The notes below the pieces were generated by a model. The model did no database searches. It was given only the letters and a program-made list of their open reading frames with translations, and was not told where the DNA came from. The translations under genes were made by a program, and so were the position numbers. A DNA stretch of 13,685 bases from Bacteroidales bacterium (GTDB lineage: Bacteria > Bacteroidota > Bacteroidia > Bacteroidales > Muribaculaceae): positions 1 through 13,685 of the forward strand of contig DXXK01000040.1 in assembly GCA_019416425.1 (NCBI GenBank). The letters are read 5' to 3'. Positions 1 through 7,190 of the stretch are shown here, one piece after another (position 1 is the stretch's first letter; the number at the start of each line of letters is the position of its first letter).

Positions 1-44
1 GTCTGGGGGGCGTGTGGTCGCTGGTTCGAATCCAGTCACCCCGA
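1..44 (+). tRNA. tRNA-Pro(GGG), 3' part only
   Basis: The window opens inside the anticodon arm. Bases 3-9 form a 7-nt loop with T33 and anticodon GGG at 5-7. Bases 10-14 are the 3' side of the anticodon stem and 15-19 a 5-nt variable loop. The T arm is GCTGG (20-24), TTCGAAT (25-31) and CCAGT (32-36), then acceptor strand CACCCCG (37-43) and discriminator A44. No CCA is encoded. The 5' part lies left of the window. If the island is integrated here, this 3' half was supplied by the element and restores the gene. Confidence 0.88.
2..12 (+). repeat. putative attL core, direct repeat with right end
   Basis: The 11-bp sequence TCTGGGGGGCG, the anticodon loop and adjoining stem bases of the tRNA-Pro, recurs identically in the same orientation at 13675-13685, the last bases of the window. 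An integrase gene lies just inside that right copy. Tyrosine integrases commonly recombine within the anticodon loop of tRNA genes, so the two copies are read as the core sites left and right of the integrated element. The crossover position within the core is inferred. Confidence 0.75.
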
Positions 45-50
45 CTGATG

Positions 51-88
51 AAAAATCCTTGATATTCAATCGAATATCGAGGATTTTT
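51..88 (+). terminator. bidirectional terminator after tRNA-Pro
   Basis: A 17-bp inverted repeat (51-67 with 72-88, one G-T wobble) around a 4-nt loop AATC. The stem begins with AAAAATCC and ends with GGATTTTT, so a T-run follows the hairpin on either strand. It starts 6 nt after the tRNA and probably ends its transcript, isolating it from the element. Confidence 0.8.
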
Positions 89-117
89 CTTTTGTGGTAT
101 ATAGTCCGAAAAATGGC

Positions 118-137
118 GGTGGTACACAAGTGGTACA
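118..137 (+). repeat. GTGGTAC doublet, putative integrase arm site (left arm)
   Basis: Two GTGGTAC boxes, at 119-125 and 130-136, are spaced exactly 11 bp (one helical turn). The same doublet occurs at 13547-13566 with one mismatch over 20 bp and in the same orientation. A related GTGGTAT lies at 94-100. The left doublet starts 106 bp inside the left core, and the right doublet ends 108 bp from the right core. Symmetric placement around the two cores suggests arm-type binding sites of the element's integrase. Confidence 0.6.
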
Positions 138-159
138 TAAATGGTCGCTATTCGAAAAA

Positions 160-310
160 TTTCAATCTCAGTCGTTAAGTATTTGGCTGTTGGTTAGTTG
201 CTGTGCTTGGGCCTATATAGTCGCTCCGAACAGGCGGATAATGAATTTTATCAGGTTTGTGGCTATATGAGCTGTAATTGCGTCGCAGTAGCTCCTATTA
301 GTGTTTCATA
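160..310 (+). repeat. degenerate ~150-bp repeat, copy A
   Basis: This non-coding stretch matches about 3000-3155 in the same orientation with gaps. The best block is ACAGGCGG-TAATGAATTTTATC (A 230-252, B 3072-3094), and GCGTCGCAGTA follows in both (A 280-290, B 3122-3132). Outside these blocks identity drops, by eye to about two thirds. Copy A has stop codons in the frame that is open in copy B, so conserved coding is unlikely. It sits upstream of the PIN gene. Nothing else is recognised in the gap from 138 to 446. Confidence 0.6.
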
Positions 311-446
311 TAACGCTTGTCATCAACAAATAAACCGAAATGATTGGAGTTTTATCAGTAAAAACTTGGTATTATAGTAGTTTCATCCTCTAACTCTTTG
401 TTGTTCGCATTAAATTTAATATTTTAGAGGAAAATTCTTTTGTATT

Positions 447-2447
447 ATGGAAGCAAGCAAGGTTATTACTTATAGTCTTTTGGCTCAAATCCGGAATTCG
501 GGCAATTTTGTGAATAGCTCTGTTGAGATATTTGTCCCGATAGTAAAATATGCGTTATATAAATTAATAACTCAATCTGGTGTTTATAAAGGCGCGTCTA
601 TAACTGAAATATCTACGTGGATTTGCCAATACTTTGGTTTGGATTTTCCTCCTGCTGTTTTAGAAAAGATTTTATTAAAAATCGGACAAGAAATCAATAC
701 TTCTGAAGAACTAAAACTACAAGTATATCGAGATGGTAGTTTTTGGATTAAGAATTATTCATTTGAAGAGTTTAATGATATCTATGAAACCAATCGTCAA
801 CAAGTCGAATTGGTGCAAACGATGTTTAAGCAGTTTTGCGATATTAATGATGTTAAAAAAGATTCATACAATACAATATTTGATTTTGTAAATCTGAATA
901 AACTCAAAATATCGAATTATCTTGCAAATCGAGATTATAGTGTAAATGGGAGTAAATTTTCTATAGAGGCCCAATTTGTGGAATATTTCAGAAATATCCC
1001 CGGTTGCTACGAGGTAATTCGAAAAATTTATTTAGGCTCTATTTTATCTTGCTATCTTTCTGAATATGAACCCCAAGATAAAATGATGTCTGATGTAGAG
1101 CTTTTATTAGACACGAATTTTATAGTTAGTTTACTTGATCTTAATACTCCAGAGTCTACTACTACTTGCCGACAATTATTGAAAATAGCATCAAGTTTCG
1201 GGTATTCCTTGCGTGTTTTGAAAGAAACAATCAAAGAAACGACAGATTTATTATTGAAAAAAGCCGAATATTTTGATAAATCGTTTCTTCCTAAACTCAT
1301 TAATCCAGAAGATATTTATAAAGCATGTGAACGCCGCAACCTTAATAGAAATGACTTAGAGCGAATTGCTGATAATCTGGAGAATATTTTAGTTGATGAA
1401 TATAGTATTCTTCAAATTCCATACACTGTTAAATATCAGAATTTGGCTAAAAGTAGTACGGAATATGCAGAATTTAAGAAGATCAGAAATACTGATTTTG
1501 CAGCATTACACGATATTATGGCATTGTATTATGTGCGAGAGAAGCGTGGTAAAAAGAAAATAAAACATTTTGAGGATGTAAATTGTTGGTTTGTAAATAA
1601 TGCTATAAATCATGATAACTCAGATTATGTAGGCTATAAGTTAAGAGGGTATCAGCCAGAAATAATTAGAGCTGACGAATTATTATGTGTGTTATGGTTT
1701 ATTAAACCAGATATTGGAAATGGCGATTTGACAGATGGCGTTGTTGATACGAATTTGAATGCTTTGATATCATGTACTCTAAATTCATCTTTACCGCAAG
1801 CATCCATTATAAAAGAGTTGGATGATAATATTCAGAAATACAAAGATGCCTCAATATCAGACAAAGACATTCTGCGGATTGCGACACGTATTACAACTCA
1901 TCAACTCAAAAATATTGAGGAATTAAATGAAATTGCAGAGTCAGATAGTAAACAGTTTGTTCAAAAATTGAAAGAAGAGGCTGACAAACAAAAACAAGAG
2001 GATGATAAGCGCATTGCTCGGTTTGAAGATGTTTTGAAAAAATTAGAACGACTGTCATCGAAACCGTCTGATATTGAAGTCGAGAAGCGTAAACGGTTTA
2101 AATTAATAAATGAGAATAGAGAACGGGATAGAAATGACTATATAAAGAAACAAATTTGTAAATGGCGTTTGAAAACATGGTATTGGGTTGGTGGAATAAC
2201 TGTTATTTTATTGGTGTGTCTTGCTTGCTATTTAGTATTGCCATCTACCGAAGGAATAGATTGTTTTCTCCAAAAGAAGTCAATATCATTAATTGGGGCA
2301 TTTATATTGGGAGTTTTTGATCTTTTTGTAATCAAAAATCTTTATGATAAATATTGTAATCATTCGAATATTAATGCTTTTAAGATGAATATTATTGTGC
2401 CGGAAGAATTGAAAAATTTAAATAGAATTGAGGATATGCCAAACTGA
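447..2447 (+). CDS. membrane-anchored PIN-domain protein, putative ribonuclease
   Basis: 666 aa, starting at an ATG behind an A-rich leader containing GAGG. Residues 1-210 are a helical region I do not recognise. A PIN-like nuclease fold follows: hydrophobic strand LLLDTNF with D222 and N224, E260/E264 in the next helices, then D350 and D356 in DFAALHDIMAL and a strand ending CWFVNN (380-385). These fit the scattered acidic metal-binding site of PIN RNases, though the assignment of each residue is inferred. Residues about 485-570 are highly charged and probably coiled coil. Two membrane segments follow (about 578-598 and 613-630), leaving a short cytosolic tail. It is the only plus-strand cargo gene, single and monocistronic, and clearly AT-richer than the integrase/AbiE end, suggesting separate acquisition. 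A role as an RNA-cleaving defence or abortive-infection effector at the membrane is plausible but unproven. Confidence 0.75.
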   Translation: MEASKVITYSLLAQIRNSGNFVNSSVEIFVPIVKYALYKLITQSGVYKGASITEISTWICQYFGLDFPPAVLEKILLKIGQEINTSEELKLQVYRDGSFWIKNYSFEEFNDIYETNRQQVELVQTMFKQFCDINDVKKDSYNTIFDFVNLNKLKISNYLANRDYSVNGSKFSIEAQFVEYFRNIPGCYEVIRKIYLGSILSCYLSEYEPQDKMMSDVELLLDTNFIVSLLDLNTPESTTTCRQLLKIASSFGYSLRVLKETIKETTDLLLKKAEYFDKSFLPKLINPEDIYKACERRNLNRNDLERIADNLENILVDEYSILQIPYTVKYQNLAKSSTEYAEFKKIRNTDFAALHDIMALYYVREKRGKKKIKHFEDVNCWFVNNAINHDNSDYVGYKLRGYQPEIIRADELLCVLWFIKPDIGNGDLTDGVVDTNLNALISCTLNSSLPQASIIKELDDNIQKYKDASISDKDILRIATRITTHQLKNIEELNEIAESDSKQFVQKLKEEADKQKQEDDKRIARFEDVLKKLERLSSKPSDIEVEKRKRFKLINENRERDRNDYIKKQICKWRLKTWYWVGGITVILLVCLACYLVLPSTEGIDCFLQKKSISLIGAFILGVFDLFVIKNLYDKYCNHSNINAFKMNIIVPEELKNLNRIEDMPN

Positions 2448-2523
2448 AAGTTTTTTGCAACTGAATAATAAGTTAGATATTTTGTTCTTTTTAGCTATAA
2501 ATTACCTTATGGTGCAATGAAAA

Positions 2524-2553
2524 ATGACCTGCCAATATGTTTTGGCAGGTCAT
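2524..2553 (-). terminator. Rho-independent terminator of the FtsZ-like gene
   Basis: A perfect 12-bp stem (ATGACCTGCCAA at 2524-2535 with its complement at 2542-2553) has a 6-nt loop. On the minus strand it is followed at once by TTTTT (complement of 2520-2524). It starts 8 nt beyond the stop codon of the minus-strand gene ending at 2561. On the plus strand only AAATTTT follows, so it could also weakly stop the converging PIN transcript. Confidence 0.85.
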
Positions 2554-2560
2554 GCAAATT

Positions 2561-2953
2561 TTACTCCGCCGATGTCCCGATCAGCAACAGAATCGAAATG
2601 TCGGTTTCAGCCAGTTTTGCATCCGTGCCGCAACCCCAGACGATATTTACCTGCGGGGCAAATTCGTGGATGACGGTTAAGAGGCTGCATAGGTCGTCGA
2701 AACTAATCTCCGATACAGGATGATAGCTTACTTTTACAATCACGTCGAGGTCGGCTTCGATGTGCCGGGCTTCCAATTCGGTGCGGAGTTGTTCCGCCAA
2801 GATGGGCATTGTACCCTCGACCGTAATTAGGGCGCAAGATGCCGCGCTATTCAAAATGCGGTCGAAATCGTTCCGGACGATTTGCACCATGTCGTCTTCC
2901 GATGCGCTGAATTGGGTGTCGAGGTAGAGCCTGATTTCTTCTTTGTTTTTCAT
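2561..2953 (-). CDS. stand-alone FtsZ C-terminal-domain-like protein
   Basis: 130 aa from the internal ATG (MKNKEE) behind an A-rich leader. The frame stays open to 3004, but those extra 17 codons look non-coding. Residues about 68-128 resemble the C-terminal (tubulin/FtsZ, T7-loop side) domain of FtsZ: a strand DVIVKVSY, a helix starting SFDDLCSLLTVIHEF, then VNIVWGCGTD, equivalent to the NIIFG/VVIGTSLD strand of FtsZ, and a last strand DISILLLIG like the RVTVIATG strand. The N-terminal GTPase domain with the GGGTGTG tubulin signature is absent, and the protein is about one third of normal FtsZ length. It could bind FtsZ or another tubulin-like polymer and modulate division, or be a diverged, unrelated ferredoxin-like domain. 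The gene has its own terminator and is probably monocistronic. Confidence 0.6.
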   Translation of the reverse strand: MKNKEEIRLYLDTQFSASEDDMVQIVRNDFDRILNSAASCALITVEGTMPILAEQLRTELEARHIEADLDVIVKVSYHPVSEISFDDLCSLLTVIHEFAPQVNIVWGCGTDAKLAETDISILLLIGTSAE

Positions 2954-2999
2954 GTGATTTTGTTTTTGGGGGTAATACATTCCGGCTGTGAATACGCAG

Positions 3000-3155
3000 G
3001 TCAATTCAGCCGCTATGTACTGGAGACCATCATTGCGGCTTGCTTATTTAAGCCCTATACATTGGCTCGAAACAGGCGGTTAATGAATTTTATCGAGAGT
3101 GCGACTACATGGGCCGAAATCGCGTCGCAGTATCTTCTGTCGGGATTTAACAAAG
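3000..3155 (+). repeat. degenerate ~150-bp repeat, copy B
   Basis: This is the partner of copy A (about 160-310). It lies just upstream of the FtsZ-like gene's start and beyond the 3' end of the envelope operon. The frame across it is open, ending at 3190, but the same frame in copy A has TGA and TAG. The shared feature therefore looks like a non-coding element or an eroded remnant of a larger duplicated segment. No promoter box is recognised in it. The remaining gap up to 3301 holds only the hairpin at 3156-3180 and a weak 8-bp inverted repeat (3200-3207 with 3246-3253). Confidence 0.55.
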
Positions 3156-3180
3156 CGACCTGCCGGGTTGCGGCAGGTCG
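3156..3180 (-). terminator. hairpin, possible terminator of the envelope operon
   Basis: A 9-bp GC-rich stem (CGACCTGCC at 3156-3164 with 3172-3180) encloses a 7-nt loop. On the minus strand it is followed by a broken T-run (GCTTTGTTAAA), so it could end the operon whose last stop is at 3302. The core stem GACCTGCC is shared with the terminator at 2524-2553. Confidence 0.45.
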
Positions 3181-3301
3181 GGACAACTAAGAATGGTCGG
3201 GATAAAGATTCGGAAAGGATTTGGATAACAACTTATAACTATGTGCTTTATCCGAGACCGAAATTATATACGAAGGGAAAATTATGATGAATTATGCAAG
3301 A

Positions 3302-3844
3302 TTATTTAATATTGTAATGTTCTTTGTATTTGGCTTGCAATACCTTAAATACTTCTTTATAGTCGGGGTCTTCTGAAACCAGTTTTATTCCATCTTTGTC
3401 TCGGAAACTTGCTGTTACCATCATATCAGAAGCTTTCAGCGTGAAGCTCCATGGATAACAGAAATCTTCGGCACTGTCTCCGAAGTCAAATATAATATTA
3501 AACGGGCTCGTGTTGTCCAAACCAATACATTCTAATACGACAGTGCTATTTGCTGAATATTCCTTTGCGATCTTCGTATTTCGGACAGTGAAAAGCATAC
3601 CTGCTCCAGCAATGTTGGCTATTCCCATAATAGGATAATCTGCTTTTTGGGTGAAGAAGAACTGCATATCGAATCCCCTCCGAGAATTTTGATCGGTGAT
3701 TGCTTTCGTACTTTCTTTGAAAGAATAAAACGCATTGTCAATTGCCAAAGCATATCCCTGCACATTCGTAGTTTTTGCCTTTTCTTGCGCTGCTACAGTG
3801 AGGCACAATGCCAGCCCCACAAGGATTAAAATAATTTTTTTCAT
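3302..3844 (-). CDS. secreted protein of unknown function
   Basis: 180 aa beginning with a clear signal peptide: KK, a hydrophobic core ILILVGLALCLTV and a cut after AA-Q around residues 19-20. No lipobox cysteine follows, so it is probably a soluble periplasmic or secreted protein. The mature part is mixed alpha/beta, with several strands (MGIANIAGAGMLFTV, STVVLECIGL, NIIFDFGD, MMVTASFRD). I do not recognise the family. It is the last gene of the minus-strand operon, 29 nt after the zinc-ribbon membrane protein, so its function is probably tied to the other envelope products. A hairpin at 3156-3180 may end the transcript. Confidence 0.8.
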   Translation of the reverse strand: MKKIILILVGLALCLTVAAQEKAKTTNVQGYALAIDNAFYSFKESTKAITDQNSRRGFDMQFFFTQKADYPIMGIANIAGAGMLFTVRNTKIAKEYSANSTVVLECIGLDNTSPFNIIFDFGDSAEDFCYPWSFTLKASDMMVTASFRDKDGIKLVSEDPDYKEVFKVLQAKYKEHYNIK

Positions 3845-3873
3845 GATTGTTTGTTTAAGGTTCGTTAATTTCT

Positions 3874-4416
3874 TTATGATAAAAATAATGCTCCTAAAGA
3901 TATGATTCCGAGAATGGGTAGTAATAATGTGAGAATTAAGCCTACGATAAATAGAAAAATAGCCTCACCTGCACTGAATACCCTGCAAAGAGCTAAAATA
4001 ATGAGCGCAATGAAATAGCCGATGAAATTAAAGAAGATAGAAGCCACTATTAGCACGATTAGTCCCAATAAAGACCATAAACAACCGCCTCGGTCTTCTT
4101 TCTTCTCCGGTTGGACATTGATAATGGTTTCATTGTGTGTTGATTCGGTCGGGCATATCGGATGTCCGCATTTAAGGCATGCCGGAGCATAGCGGGAAAC
4201 TTCAGTGCCGCAAGCCGGGCAATGAATCAAAAGAGGTTCTGGTTCCGGTTCTTCGGCAGGGGTTTCTTCCGGGGCTTCTTTTGTTAAAGTCATTTTTGGA
4301 TATTTCTGTCTTAAGTACAAAAATCCTATGATGAACAACAGAATCACGATAATTGACCCCATAATACCGTATTCACCGAAATATTCCTGTATAAAGGTTG
4401 GTGTGGTTTCTTCCAT
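3874..4416 (-). CDS. zinc-ribbon multi-pass membrane protein
   Basis: 180 aa. An N-terminal membrane segment (about 18-36) precedes a basic patch and a Pro/Glu-rich linker (47-61). A four-cysteine zinc ribbon follows: C66-P-A-C69 and C80-L-K-C83-G-H, of the double-zinc-ribbon type, with an extra C88. After a charged linker comes a strongly hydrophobic half with about three membrane segments (112-130, 132-147, 151-179). By the positive-inside rule the ribbon probably faces the cytoplasm. Such ribbons usually bind protein or nucleic acid, but the partner is unknown. The gene starts 11 nt after the upstream gene and ends 29 nt before the secreted protein, which supports one operon. Family not identified. 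Confidence 0.8.
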   Translation of the reverse strand: MEETTPTFIQEYFGEYGIMGSIIVILLFIIGFLYLRQKYPKMTLTKEAPEETPAEEPEPEPLLIHCPACGTEVSRYAPACLKCGHPICPTESTHNETIINVQPEKKEDRGGCLWSLLGLIVLIVASIFFNFIGYFIALIILALCRVFSAGEAIFLFIVGLILTLLLPILGIISLGALFLS

Positions 4417-4427
4417 GGAAGGTTAAT

Positions 4428-4820
4428 TTATTCGTCTTTCTCCAATTTTCGGGTGCGATAGATGATTAACAATCCTAAACAAAAAGCAGTTACGGCTATT
4501 CCAATGGCGAGTCCTGCCCCAATAGAGAGAAGTAGATGATTGATTGAGTCGATAAGGTCCGTTAAAGAGGGGTTTTCCTTGAAATCTTTTGAAAAATCAT
4601 AAAGGTCTTTAATAGCATCTCCTATTAAGTACATAATAACAGCGGGTGCTATTAGGCATGCAAGCATAAAGAGTGATTTGAGATAGCTTATGCCTCCCAA
4701 TTTTATCGTGATTGCAATTCTTTGTAGTTTCGAATGTTCTTCAGTCTCTTTATATAATCGGCGGCCTTCCCAATAAAATATGAGGCCTAATACTAAAGTT
4801 ATAGATACAATTAGTCCCAT
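4428..4820 (-). CDS. small three-pass membrane protein, unknown
   Basis: 130 aa with three predicted membrane segments: 2-17, 46-67 and about 96-121. A charged cytosolic-type loop (KETEEHSKLQR) follows the first and an amphipathic, acidic/polar loop (about 70-94) follows the second. It ends in a basic-acidic tail (RTRKLEKDE). No family motif or catalytic residue is visible. It lies 36 nt after the anchored 333-aa protein and 11 nt before the zinc-ribbon protein in the same operon. It is probably a membrane subunit of whatever complex the operon encodes. Confidence 0.75.
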   Translation of the reverse strand: MGLIVSITLVLGLIFYWEGRRLYKETEEHSKLQRIAITIKLGGISYLKSLFMLACLIAPAVIMYLIGDAIKDLYDFSKDFKENPSLTDLIDSINHLLLSIGAGLAIGIAVTAFCLGLLIIYRTRKLEKDE

Positions 4821-4856
4821 AATAATGCAAGTTAGTAATTATGCAGTACGTTAAGT

Positions 4857-5858
4857 TTATTCTTTACAAGACGAAGAATACGCTGTGGAGTATAATTCGC
4901 GGCATTTTTGAACTATTCTTTGTTGGTTGTTATTGTATTTCTTTCGGATTAAGTCATCACATCCTAACACGCGGATTGCAGCTTCATATCCTTTCAGCAT
5001 AAAATAGAATCCGAAATCCTTTTGATCGCCAGTTATTAAATCATAAAATTCTTGAGGATCATGTATTTGTTTAATTAGACCGAAAGTGTCCATTTCCGGA
5101 AGGTCGTTTTGGTAGTTCTCGGTTAAAATTTCTTGGGGTGTCATACCCGCCGTTTGTTTTGCATGCTTGAAAAATTGTTGTGCGGTACAATCTCCATCGT
5201 TTAATCCGACAATAAATCCCATTGCGTAGATCTGTTCAAAGGTCGCTTTGTATATTGAGTTGTCCAGTTGGGAGGATTGCCGTGCTGATGCTACAAATGC
5301 AGTTGTCATAGCTTCCCAATCCAACATGCTTGCATCGGTTGTAAGGTCTTCGAGAAAATATAATTCCGGGTAATCTTTTTTATATTCAGCCATATTGAAC
5401 ATTAAGACTGAATCTTGTCCTTGAACTTTGTAATACCAGTATACATCGAGAGTTTCGTCGGTGTAGGAATAGATAATAGAATCTTGTATGGCGGCAAAGC
5501 ATGGAGAATCACAGCATTCCGAGATACAACGATCTACCTCCGAAACCAAAGCATTCATTTCTGAATAAGGCTTATTCGTTATTTTTGATAGGATACTTGC
5601 TCTTTGTGCAACATCTAATGTGTCACAATATAAAATGCTGTTAAGGGATCCGCTCATGCTCACCAATTCCTGAAAAACACGCCCTTTAAACGGCTGTTTG
5701 AATTGGGTTTTCAGTTGTTCTAACGGTGAAGGGGCTGACGGCTGCTGTGTGGAGTTTGTTTCCGTTCTCGTATTGATAAATGCGGTTTTTTTGTGAATTA
5801 AAAAATATCCGCATAGAACCGTTATTATACACAGCAGAGAGATGATTATTCGTTTCAT
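4857..5858 (-). CDS. N-terminally anchored extracytoplasmic protein, unknown
   Basis: 333 aa. A short basic N-terminus and one hydrophobic segment (3-22, no lipobox in the usual place) act as membrane anchor or signal peptide. A Ser/Thr/Pro/Gln-rich linker (about 30-47) leads to a helical domain. Cysteines cluster at 111-120 (C-x3-CC-x3-C), with others at 78 and further along, suggesting disulphides outside the cytoplasm. A later stretch (YAMGFIVGLNDGDCTAQQF) looks like two packed helices. I recognise no enzyme motif. It starts 9 nt after the MORN-repeat gene, so the two are cotranscribed and perhaps translationally linked. Confidence 0.78.
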   Translation of the reverse strand: MKRIIISLLCIITVLCGYFLIHKKTAFINTRTETNSTQQPSAPSPLEQLKTQFKQPFKGRVFQELVSMSGSLNSILYCDTLDVAQRASILSKITNKPYSEMNALVSEVDRCISECCDSPCFAAIQDSIIYSYTDETLDVYWYYKVQGQDSVLMFNMAEYKKDYPELYFLEDLTTDASMLDWEAMTTAFVASARQSSQLDNSIYKATFEQIYAMGFIVGLNDGDCTAQQFFKHAKQTAGMTPQEILTENYQNDLPEMDTFGLIKQIHDPQEFYDLITGDQKDFGFYFMLKGYEAAIRVLGCDDLIRKKYNNNQQRIVQKCRELYSTAYSSSCKE

Positions 5859-5867
5859 GGTATTTGG

Positions 5868-7190
5868 TTAATAAAGGCTTGTCAATTTCCCGTCGGTGAA
5901 AACTAAAATAGAGTATTTGGGCGTTGATGCACCTACGCTGTCGGCAAATCCCATCAGTAAGGTTAAAGCCATTGCTTCTTCGCCGGAAAGTTGCGTCATC
6001 GCTGCGGCGACTTGCATGTCTTGTTTGTCCTTATTGAAAGTCCATGTTTCAACCCTGTGCCCGGATCGTATGCTTTTTCCTATATCGTATGATTTTATGT
6101 CAATTACCTCCTGACACATTTGTTGGGTCATGCCGAGTTCGAGTTTTCCTTGATAAATAAGCGAGCCGTATCGTTGACCATATTTTCGGATGAATGCTTG
6201 CTTTTTTTGTTCTTCAGTCTGATGTTTCTGCTTTTCATCTGCGAGTTTCAGAGAATCTTTTATTCGTTGTTGTGCCACAAACGCCTTAGTAATTGAGTCT
6301 CGTGCTCGTTCTTTGGCGCGCTGCTGAATCTGATATTCACGAGGGGATAATCCGTCTTTCCATTTCCCTGTTTCGGTATGTCCGGTGGCGGCAAAAACCA
6401 TTGTTCCCTCGTCCGGTGCGCCGTTATAGAGCCGCCCGATAAACTTGTCCCCGGCCGCGTCGGTAATTTCCATGTTGACTGTTCCTGTAAATGGGACGAT
6501 ATTACCCTCAAAAACGCATCCAGCTGGAATTTCCCATTTGTGATTTGCTCTTGTTATTTCCGTGATGCTTCCGTAGCGATATTTGCCGCTTGACGGGGCG
6601 TCGGATATGAAATTTCCCTCGAACGTGTCGCCATTGGCATATTCGATTTTACCGTACCCGAAGTGTCCGTCGGATAGCCTTCCAGTAAAACTATCCCCAT
6701 CTTTCGTTGTTAATGTGCAATCAAAAGTGCCTGTATAAGGTTTTTTATCTTTGATTGTTCCTGTAAAACTGCAATTAGCCGGGTAGTGCCATATCTTATA
6801 TCCCAGCGTAATATCTCCCTCGGAGGCAAATATCATCGTTCCAAGGCCGGAAGAAAAAATCATCTTTCCATTTTGGATGGAACTCTCGCTAATTTCTCCT
6901 TCAAAAATATCTCCGTAGGCAAATTTGTAAGTTCCACGCTTACATTGATCATAACACCATTCTCCATTGAGTTGATCCCCGTTGGCAAAATACATGATAC
7001 CCGTGCCATGCTTAAATTTCATTTTTCTAATAATGAATCCTTTGGGGCTGACTTTTCGGATTTCTCCGACATATTTGACGCCATTCTCGTATTTAATGGT
7101 GGCGCGTTTGGGTTTGGATGATTGGGCGAAACTGTTAGGGCTGGTGAACAGTAAGCCGATTAGGATTGTAAGTAAAAGTAGACGTTTCAT
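5868..7190 (-). CDS. secreted MORN-repeat protein with BamE-like C-terminus
   Basis: 440 aa with a signal peptide (1-22, cut after FA-Q). Residues about 35-280 carry degenerate MORN repeats: GVKYVGE, NGDQLNGEW, YGDIFEGE, GDSFTGRL, NGDTFEGNF and GDKFIGRL, separated by short GxG/GTM strands. These form a beta-hairpin ladder that in other proteins binds membranes or partner proteins. A charged helix follows (about 282-335, rich in K, E, Q, R). The C-terminus (346-440) has GKLELGMTQQMCQEVI, ETWTF and YSILVFTDGKL, which resembles the SmpA/OmlA (BamE-like) fold. The start ATG overlaps the stop of the preceding small gene (ATGA), indicating translational coupling. Substrate and partner are unknown. 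Envelope scaffolding is the likeliest role, inferred from the domains. Confidence 0.82.
   Translation of the reverse strand: MKRLLLLTILIGLLFTSPNSFAQSSKPKRATIKYENGVKYVGEIRKVSPKGFIIRKMKFKHGTGIMYFANGDQLNGEWCYDQCKRGTYKFAYGDIFEGEISESSIQNGKMIFSSGLGTMIFASEGDITLGYKIWHYPANCSFTGTIKDKKPYTGTFDCTLTTKDGDSFTGRLSDGHFGYGKIEYANGDTFEGNFISDAPSSGKYRYGSITEITRANHKWEIPAGCVFEGNIVPFTGTVNMEITDAAGDKFIGRLYNGAPDEGTMVFAATGHTETGKWKDGLSPREYQIQQRAKERARDSITKAFVAQQRIKDSLKLADEKQKHQTEEQKKQAFIRKYGQRYGSLIYQGKLELGMTQQMCQEVIDIKSYDIGKSIRSGHRVETWTFNKDKQDMQVAAAMTQLSGEEAMALTLLMGFADSVGASTPKYSILVFTDGKLTSLY

Noticed and set aside
2882..3190. Open plus-strand frame of 102 codons
   Set aside because: It overlaps the start of the FtsZ-like gene in antisense, and its second half is repeat copy B, whose partner copy A has stops in the same frame.
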